DNA of 64,000 nucleotides, taken from NCBI GenBank assembly GCA_013214965.1, contig JABSRU010000014.1, positions 34,787 to 98,786 of the forward strand, given 5' to 3'. The notes beneath the pieces are model-generated. The model was not told the origin of the DNA. It searched no databases and saw only the letters and a list, made by a program, of their open reading frames with translations. Positions 58,366-64,000 of this stretch are shown in pieces. Position numbers and translations under genes: made by a program. Every line of letters begins with the position of its first letter. The stretch's first letter is position 1. The stretch comes from Gammaproteobacteria bacterium (GTDB lineage Bacteria > Pseudomonadota > Gammaproteobacteria > Enterobacterales > Psychrobiaceae).

Positions 58366-59318
58366 TTAAAATACCCGAAAAAGCAGAGCTATTAAACACG
58401 CATACAAGGATTAAATCCTTCATTCACAATACTCCAGTGATTAGCTCTACGCTCATTAATAACATCGTTGGTGCCAATCTTTATTTTAAGTGTGAAAATT
58501 TCCAAAAAATGGGTGCATTTAAAATACGAGGCGCAACAAATGCAATTATGCAGCTATCAGAAAATCAACAACAAAGAGGCGTAGTAACACACTCTTCTGG
58601 CAATTTTGCTCAGGCACTTGCTCTGGCAGCCCAAAGTTTAGGCGTTAAATCATTTATCGTGATGCCTCACACTGCCCCAAAAGTAAAAAAGGACGCAGTA
58701 ATTGGTTATGGCGGTACGATCATTGAATGTGAACCAACACTTGAGGCGAGAGAGAACACAGCCAAAAAAGTAGAGAAAAAAGAAGGGGCTACTTTTATAC
58801 ATCCATCAAACAACATGCACGTCATTTTAGGCCAAGGAACTGCTTGCAGTGAGTTGTTAGAGGAACAACCTGATTTAGACTATATATTCACGCCAGTTGG
58901 TGGCGGTGGTTTAATCGGTGGCACAGCATTATCAGCACACTACCTTGCTGATCATTGTAAAGTCGTTGGTGGGGAACCCTTTGAAGCAGATGATGCATAC
59001 CGATCATTGCAAAGTGGTGTTATTGAATCTAATTTGTCGACTAACACCATTGCAGACGGACTAAAAACGCAGCTAGGCGATCAAAATTTTCCAATTATTC
59101 AACAATATGTTGAAAAAATAATACGTGTAACCGAACTAGAGATTGTTGATGCCATGCGATTAATTTGGGAACGTCTAAAAATTGTAGCAGAACCTTCATC
59201 AGCCGTAGCATTTGCGGCATTGCTCAAAGAAAAATCGGCTTATCAGAATAAAAAAATTGGCATTATCATTTCAGGTGGAAATGTTGATCTAAGTAAGTTG
59301 CCATTTACGAGCTTGTAA
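58362..59318 (+). CDS. Threonine/serine dehydratase-like PLP enzyme
   Basis: A 318-residue fold-type II PLP enzyme: FKCENFQKMGAFKIRGA (PLP Lys in the second half), SSGNFAQALALAAQ, a glycine loop VGGGGLIGG and the C-terminal ISGGNVDL. There is no ACT domain, so it is of the catabolic or serine racemase/3-hydroxyaspartate dehydratase size. The substrate (Thr, Ser or 3-hydroxy-Asp) is not resolved. The upstream partner ridA is broken. Confidence 0.85.
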   Translation: MIKIPEKAELLNTHTRIKSFIHNTPVISSTLINNIVGANLYFKCENFQKMGAFKIRGATNAIMQLSENQQQRGVVTHSSGNFAQALALAAQSLGVKSFIVMPHTAPKVKKDAVIGYGGTIIECEPTLEARENTAKKVEKKEGATFIHPSNNMHVILGQGTACSELLEEQPDLDYIFTPVGGGGLIGGTALSAHYLADHCKVVGGEPFEADDAYRSLQSGVIESNLSTNTIADGLKTQLGDQNFPIIQQYVEKIIRVTELEIVDAMRLIWERLKIVAEPSSAVAFAALLKEKSAYQNKKIGIIISGGNVDLSKLPFTSL

Positions 59319-59826
59319 ATTAGAGATTGCGGTTAATTTGTTTTATAACTAGGAGAAGAAAAATTTAGTTATATGATGGTTGGTGCAAATTATTTACAAT
59401 AATTTAAAATTTTTATGACGTGATGTTAGGAGCTATGGGTTACGAAGCAGGTGTAATCAACGAAAAATGGCATTGTTTTTATTTTGCTCAAAGTAGTGTT
59501 TTTGCGTTCAGTAAATCTATCAATGGCGAACCTGCTTCACATGGAATGGCCCTACTATTCCTTTCTCAGTTAAGACCTCCGAGATAGCAAATGCTTGATA
59601 CACTACTGGTATAGCGAATAGGGGCAATTGGAAAAATATGGTTAACTTATTTACGCAATCCCTCAAATAACAAAATTTGTGCACTTCATCGGGTAGATTG
59701 ATTTTGTGTATATTGTAAATGGCTATATAAACAGGACTTTAAACAGTTGGCGAGGTTCTGCTTCGCTTCACCTTTTAGCCAAATAAATTTTACTCCTTAA
59801 CAGGGCTATATACTAAGAAGAGTCTG
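59319..59826. other. 508-bp region without a recognisable gene
   Basis: A 54-codon frame (59423-59587, MLGAMGYEAGV..., containing INGEPASHGMALLF) has a possible AGG-type site but no family I know; it may be a gene fragment. The right part has a TTGGC...GCCAA inverted repeat near 59747-59782. The rest is AT-rich. Confidence 0.4.
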
Positions 59827-60192
59827 ATGAATAAAATTAATATTGGTGAAAAATTTGAGTTGTTCACTGAAAAGTGGACACCCAAAGTGATAGCTGAATC
59901 TAATGGCCAGCTAGTCAAAATAGCTAAAGGTAGCGGTGAGCTTGTTTGGCATAAACATGATCACGAAGATGAGCTTTTTATTGTTTTTAAAGGGCAACTT
60001 ACTTTGCAATTAAGATCAGGTGATATCGTTTTAAATACGGGTGAAATGTATGTTGTACCTAAAGGAGTTGAGCATTGCCCTAAAGCAGAGCCTGATACTC
60101 ACTTTATGATGGTGGAGCCTGCATCCACAGCTCATACTGGTGAAACTCAAAGTGAACTTACCGTATCATCAGATAAGCAAGAGTGGATTTAG
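59827..60192 (+). CDS. Cupin-domain protein
   Basis: A 121-residue single-domain cupin: WHKHDHEDELFIVFKGQLTL (metal motif 1, His-His-Glu) and GEMYVVPKGVEHCPKAE (motif 2, His). It resembles small sugar-isomerase-like cupins of unknown role. The gene before it is >500 bp away. A frame overlapping its 3' end (60140) is spurious. Confidence 0.8.
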   Translation: MNKINIGEKFELFTEKWTPKVIAESNGQLVKIAKGSGELVWHKHDHEDELFIVFKGQLTLQLRSGDIVLNTGEMYVVPKGVEHCPKAEPDTHFMMVEPASTAHTGETQSELTVSSDKQEWI

Positions 60193-60304
60193 CATATACA
60201 GATCGATTAAGGAAATATTCGTCACGGCTTGCTCGAGTTCGTTCCTCACTGATTATAGTAAGCCTAAAATCGCTTCTTATCGAAGCGTAATAAAGGAAAT
60301 ATCA

Positions 60305-60886
60305 ATGGAAAATTATATTTTATTTGTAGCTATTGCCTCCGCAACTATAGCAAGTCCTGGGCCTGGCGTCGTTTTGACTATAACAAACTCAATCAAAGAT
60401 GGATTTCACGGGGCTATTTTTGGAATATTAGGTGTGGCCAGTATCGTAATAATATCAACACTAGCCTTGCTGTAATCCTTTCCTCCTCAGCTTCAGCCTT
60501 TACTATTTTAAAATATATAGGTTCAGCCTACCTTATTTATTTGGGTATAAAAATGTGGAGGTCTTCTTCAAACTTTGATATCAGTAGTTAAGATATAATG
60601 AAACGTCACAAGAAAAAATTCATAGAAGGCTTTTTAATTACATTATTAAACCCAAAGCCAATTTTCTTTTTCATGGCGCTTTTCCCTCAGTTCATAAGTC
60701 TCAATGAAGCCTATATATTTCAGTTTGTATTATTAGCCATAACATTTAGTGTATTAGTTGTAATAATTCACTCTATCTATGCATTATTCGCTAAATCAGC
60801 ATAAGCTATCAACGGAAAAAGGAAGCAGAGTTTTAAGTAAAACTAGTGGTAGCTTTTATGTGTTTTTTGAATGGTTTGCTATCAGT
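60305..60886 (+). pseudogene. Broken LysE/RhtB-family amino-acid exporter
   Basis: Begins MENYILFVAIASATIASPGPG, the LysE N-terminus (GPGVVLTI). It then breaks by frameshift at ~60460-60470, continues SSSASAFTILKYIGSAYLIYLGIKMWR, meets TAA at ~60590, goes on FIEGFLITLLNPKPIFFFMALFPQF, and after another frameshift ends in LSKTSGSFYVFFEW. About 200 codons in all, the family length. A non-functional transporter. Confidence 0.8.
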
Positions 60887-61480
60887 GACTTGATCTTAAT
60901 ACGTACGAGGTTAAGGTGATAAAAAAGTACTTTATCGACCGTTAATTTTTTATTGTTTCATATGTTATTTTTCTTCATTTTATTAACTCATTGCTGCCAT
61001 TATCCTTATTCTGTTCGCTTTTGGGCTAGGCCGTTCGTGTAATGCTAATGCAATGCATATAGTGTTGATAGCAAGGGCACGTGCGCAGTGTTATGTTTTT
61101 GTGTTGCTGTATTTATAACGAAACAATTACGTGAATGACCGGTTAGGCCTGTCGTTGTATATATTACTCTTCATGTATAAATCAAGAGCTTAATTTTATT
61201 GCACCCTCGTCGTGTGGATTTAAAAATCATTGCATATCAGTCAGGTTTTTAAGTCTGCCCCATAAATTAGCCATCGCGTTAATCGCTCAATACGCTTCCC
61301 TGCCGTGCAACCAACTCCAAAAACATGTAAGTGGGTAATTAAAATAAATAAAACTTAACGATTGATGTCGTCCGTTTAGCCGTCTAAATTTTATGGGGGG
61401 GACTAATCTTTTTCGCGCACACGGTGATAATGTCTGTTACCGCGCGTAACTCATGGTATATTCCCAGTTTTGGATAATCC
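60887..61480. other. 594-bp region without a gene
   Basis: No coding frame of note and no strong repeat. Part of it (about 61250-61320) reads on the minus strand as MANLWGRLKNLTDMQ-like residues, perhaps a fossil, but I cannot assign it. A ribosome-site-like GGGGAGGTG precedes a 32-codon minus-strand frame at 61492; it has no recognisable product. Confidence 0.35.
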
Positions 61481-62407
61481 ATGATCACCTCCCCGTATCC
61501 CTCCGTGCTGAGCTTACCCCAAATAAACCCTGGCGTTGTAACGGTACTCGAGTATTTGATCATAAAATTCCCTCGTATTAACCCTGCTATTTGGCGACAA
61601 CGCATGAGTGATGGTAAAGTGCATCGTCATGATCATAGCCTTATCACCGCGCAATCCCCGTTTAAGGCGCAAGAACGGATTTATTATTACCGCGAGGTTG
61701 AAAGCGAGCCAGTTATTGCGGCCGCAGAGGCGATAATTTACCAAGACGCGCATATTCTCGTTGCCTACAAACCTCACTTTTTACCGGTAATCCCCGGTGG
61801 AGTTTTTGTCAATGAGTGCCTGCAAAATCGGCTGCGCCGCGCAACGGGGATCAAGTCTTTACAAGCGGTTCATCGCTTAGATAGAGTCACGGCGGGACTG
61901 GTTATTTTCTCGGTGAACCCAGCAACGCGTCATTTATATCATCATTTATTTGAATCCGGCCAAATACAAAAAACGTATCAAGCTATTGCGCGCATTAATG
62001 ATGGTCAACAGTTAATTGGTAAACATTTGGTGGGAAAATCGTGGGAAGTTAACAACCGATTGGTGCGATCGCAACCGCGCTTTACCATGCAAGTTGTCGA
62101 GGGTGAAAGTAATAGCCATTCCATCATTACCTGCATTGAGCAATCTGTCGTTGAGGCATTATTTGAACTGCGCCCAATCACCGGGAAAACCCATCAACTG
62201 CGCGTTCACATGCAATGCCTCGGTTTTGGAATAAAATACGATAAATACTATCCCGTACTACAGCCATTATCTAGTGACAATATTGACGCGCCGCTACAAC
62301 TACTGGCCAAAACCCTCGACTTTATTGATCCTGTGATTAACGCGCCAAGATCCTTTAGTGCGGCGCGTAATTTATCGCTCAGCCCAACAACACATGTGAT
62401 TGGCTAA
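61481..62407 (+). CDS. RluA-family pseudouridine synthase
   Basis: A 308-residue enzyme. After an N-terminal ~90 residues with an S4-like basic patch (INPAIWRQRMSDGKVHRH) comes the catalytic domain: ILVAYKPHFLPVIPGG, AVHRLDRVTAGLVIFS (active Asp), KTYQAIARI, ITGKTHQLRVHMQCLGF. It isomerises uridine in rRNA or tRNA; the site cannot be told. The higher GC content (~47%) than its surroundings suggests it is better kept, or came from elsewhere. The start at 61481 is not well supported by a ribosome site. Confidence 0.85.
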   Translation: MITSPYPSVLSLPQINPGVVTVLEYLIIKFPRINPAIWRQRMSDGKVHRHDHSLITAQSPFKAQERIYYYREVESEPVIAAAEAIIYQDAHILVAYKPHFLPVIPGGVFVNECLQNRLRRATGIKSLQAVHRLDRVTAGLVIFSVNPATRHLYHHLFESGQIQKTYQAIARINDGQQLIGKHLVGKSWEVNNRLVRSQPRFTMQVVEGESNSHSIITCIEQSVVEALFELRPITGKTHQLRVHMQCLGFGIKYDKYYPVLQPLSSDNIDAPLQLLAKTLDFIDPVINAPRSFSAARNLSLSPTTHVIG

Positions 62408-62462
62408 TGAAAAGCAATAAAATATAAATTTTATTGCTCGATTGATACCAGCCAGCAACTCG

Positions 62463-63083
62463 CTATCGTACTAATGCGTTTTTAGCCTTTTCTTGTATGA
62501 TGAACTCTTCTTTTAAACTCTGATAATGCGCCCATAAGTGATGTAACATCGATAACAAGTTCGCTGGAAGCGGATGTTGCTCATCTAACGTTTCCATGAC
62601 GACTTTTCGTAATCCCGCTGCACTTTTAGTACTGACGATGCCATATTTATACAGCATCGCTCTGATGTGGTTGCCTAGTGATGTAATATTTCTTGAAAGG
62701 TAAACACGGCTTGTCTCTAGTGACTGAAGGATCTGTTGTTCTTCGTTTTTTTGCATACTGTACTTTAAACCGGCTTGCATCGCTGCATTTGCTATGGCAA
62801 GTGCATCATTAGCATCTGTTTTCTGACCCTAGAGAAATGCATTTACCTTCTTGGCACTGATAATACGAACATCTTGATTGAATTGTTTTGCAAATCGGCC
62901 CCTGTAATGGCTATTACCACAGCCTTCAATACCAACGACACCAGAGTGTGATTTGGCTAATATCTCTTTTAGTTTTTGACGACAGACGACCTTATTACTA
63001 ATTAATTCACCGTCTTTACTAATCACACAAACTTGAAAGACGTTTTTAGCTAAATCAATGCCGATAATATTAGACTTTAACAT
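62463..63083 (-). pseudogene. Truncated IS110-family recombinase
   Basis: Begins MLKSNIIGIDLAKNVFQVCVI (first catalytic Asp, DEDD type), then GIEGCGNSHY. The sequence continues through an in-frame TAG at ~62829 into GQKTDANDALAIANAA, and ends after about 206 codons (KNALVR), whereas the family has ~340 with a C-terminal transposase_20 domain. So the 3' half and the right end are missing. The untranslated upstream region (63084-63300) corresponds to the left end. Confidence 0.85.
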
Positions 63084-63455
63084 AGTAGATCTCCTCGATA
63101 GTTGACCGATTCAGACTATCCTGCTGTGGGAGTGGAGTCCATACATCGCAAAAGCGATTTAGAACATTCAATGTTGCTTGTGCTCAATTGTGAATTTTTG
63201 AGATACTTTTGCTCATGTGAAAACTATTTTAATAATAATGAGGAAACGTTTGAATTTTCATTTTTTGCACTATTTTCCTTATTATCGTGAAAGTTTCGTC
63301 GTTTCTATTGTTTAATGAATAATGGTATTGTAACTAATTGTAATGTAGAGGTTAAGTTGTTATTCTTCTTTGATAAATTTTAAACGACGCAAAACAGCAG
63401 AATATTATCATGCAGTTTTGCAATGTAATAAGCTGTTATATTTTTTTAGGCAATT
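63084..63455. other. 372-bp region: IS110 left flank and start of the cassette
   Basis: The left part has the hairpin ATCGC-AAAA-GCGAT (63145-63158) and TGAATTTTTGAGATAC (63191-63206) shared with 56844-56917. In IS110 elements this non-coding end encodes a bridge RNA. At 63351, GTTAAGT fits the GTTRRRY core that borders integron cassettes. The 63456 gene follows. Confidence 0.45.
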
Positions 63456-63830
63456 ATGTATAACTTTAAATTTATCAAACATGGGGTTGGCGTAATTCAG
63501 ATCGATGAATTTAAAGAAAAATTTGAATCCGATCATAGTTATTGGCAACAAGAGCAATATCAGAATCAGTGGGAATCCGCCAAAGAAATTTTGAATTATG
63601 GAAAGGCTGCGTGTTTCATTACATCAATAACAGAGCCAAAAACAACCAACTTTATTCGGTCTTGGGTTTGTTATCCAATTAATAACGAATTTGTATTTCA
63701 GGAGCACGTTATTTTCTTAGAAGATCTAAGTGAGCCATTTGATGAGTATAACCCTCACAAACACATTTTAACCTATGAAAGTGTTTCTGAGGATGGTGAT
63801 GAAATTTCAGAATGGCGTACAAAAATATAA
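63456..63830 (+). CDS. CdiI-like immunity protein (gene cassette)
   Basis: A 124-residue acidic, aromatic protein (NQWESAKEILNYGKAACFITSITEPKTTNFIRSWVCYPI ... QEHVIFLEDLSEPFDEYNP ... EDGDEISEW). The W-x-x-A-x-x-IL-x-G-x-x-x-CFIT-SI-PK-x-x-FI-x-W pattern and the final ISEW are those of CdiI-type contact-dependent inhibition immunity proteins, as far as I recall. No cdiA lies in the window, so it is an orphan. It is followed within 1 bp by an attC site, which makes it an integron cassette. Confidence 0.65.
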   Translation: MYNFKFIKHGVGVIQIDEFKEKFESDHSYWQQEQYQNQWESAKEILNYGKAACFITSITEPKTTNFIRSWVCYPINNEFVFQEHVIFLEDLSEPFDEYNPHKHILTYESVSEDGDEISEWRTKI

Positions 63831-63934
63831 CAAGCCCATGAAGTCAGATTCGCAACGCTATCACATTGGTTGCAAAAGAAAAGGCGCAACAAATTGTGCC
63901 AGCATTGCTCACAGCTTATGGGAGCGTTGGTGCG
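63829..63934 (+). other. Integron attC recombination site, interrupted at its 3' end
   Basis: TATAACAAGCCCATGAAG at the left pairs imperfectly with CTTATGGGAGCGTT at the right. Inside, GCAACGCTATCACATT pairs with AATTGTGCCAGCATTGC and GGTTGC with GCAAC around a short loop: the long imperfect cruciform of attC sites with extrahelical bases. The right core reads GTTG and then runs into the group II intron at 63930 instead of GTTRRRY. Confidence 0.75.
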
Positions 63935-64000
63935 TCAAGCTAAGCTTGATCCATCTTGCAGGGTGAAAGTCCCTGTCAGGTAAGGTTTAACCAACCACCT
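63930..64000 (+). mobile_element. 5' end of a group II intron (continues beyond window)
   Basis: GTGCGTCAAGCTAAGCTTG begins at 63930, with CAGGGTGAAAGTCCCTG and then CAGGTAAGGTTTAACCAACC. This is the conserved 5' domain I of bacterial group II introns (GUGYG start, GUGAAAGUC). The reverse transcriptase and the 3' end are outside. It sits in the core of the attC. Confidence 0.85.

Noticed and set aside
59423..59587. 54-codon frame MLGAMGYEAGV...
   Set aside because: Too short, no recognisable family, in a region of gene remnants; noted only in the gap entry.
59827..60192. Cupin as a DMSP lyase (DddK/DddW-like) partner of acuI
   Set aside because: The metal motifs are generic, the gene is 10 kb from acuI, and nothing specific for DMSP lyases is visible.
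61384..61605. Minus-strand frame opposite the pseudouridine synthase start
   Set aside because: No homology seen and it overlaps the real gene; the GGGGAGGTG before its inner ATG is the only point in its favour.

Overview
The window is AT-rich chromosomal DNA of a marine gammaproteobacterium of the Alteromonadales type (Shewanella/Moritella/Psychromonas-like). This is inferred from the gene content and order: cmoA/cmoB next to aspS-ruvC-ruvA-ruvB, ybgC-tolQRAB-pal-cpoB followed by tRNA-Lys genes, and aroA-cmk-rpsA-ihfB-lapA-lapB-pyrF. No species can be named from the sequence alone.

Layout. 1-8.8 kb: the 3' part of ygiF (inorganic triphosphatase), an alpha/beta hydrolase with msrA, a small PspB-like membrane protein behind a good sigma-54 promoter, a Cys-cluster protein, astE, and the branched-chain 2-oxoacid dehydrogenase operon (E1-alpha, E1-beta, E2; no E3). 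8.8-15.8 kb: an accessory locus with a sigma-54 activator overlapping a Ser/Thr kinase-TPR membrane protein. It is flanked by two outward-reading minus-strand units (trypsin-like protease, unknown protein, orphan small domain; and a possible PixA/AidA-like protein), each with its own sigma-54-type promoter. This is the best candidate for an undescribed system. 15.9-35.5 kb: mainly housekeeping genes (yafS, dnaQ, a TIGR03503-like protein, tRNA-Asp, a cyclophilin, iscX, fadE, cmoAB, aspS, ruvCAB, the Tol-Pal operon, two tRNA-Lys). 35.6-37.0 kb: a tRNA-Lys relic and a broken M6 metalloprotease gene. 37.1-50.0 kb: catabolic genes (glycerate kinase, a DcaP-like porin, a LIV-type ABC transporter operon with two CoA ligases, and acuR-acuI with paired operators). 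50.2-56.8 kb: the aroA-to-pyrF housekeeping block.

56.8-64 kb is a decaying accessory zone. It holds a MarR regulator with a perfect palindromic operator, a broken ridA translationally coupled to an intact threonine-dehydratase-like gene, a cupin, a broken LysE exporter, a pseudouridine synthase, and a truncated IS110-type recombinase with its long 5' flank. At the right edge lies a probable integron cassette (CdiI-like immunity gene plus attC) whose attC is interrupted by the 5' end of a group II intron that runs out of the window.

A short MITE-like repeat with ATACCAAT termini occurs three times (7.0, 29.6 and 44.8 kb). Several dyads look like operators. One dyad shape is shared by the branched-chain oxoacid dehydrogenase operon and the ABC transporter/CoA-ligase operon.
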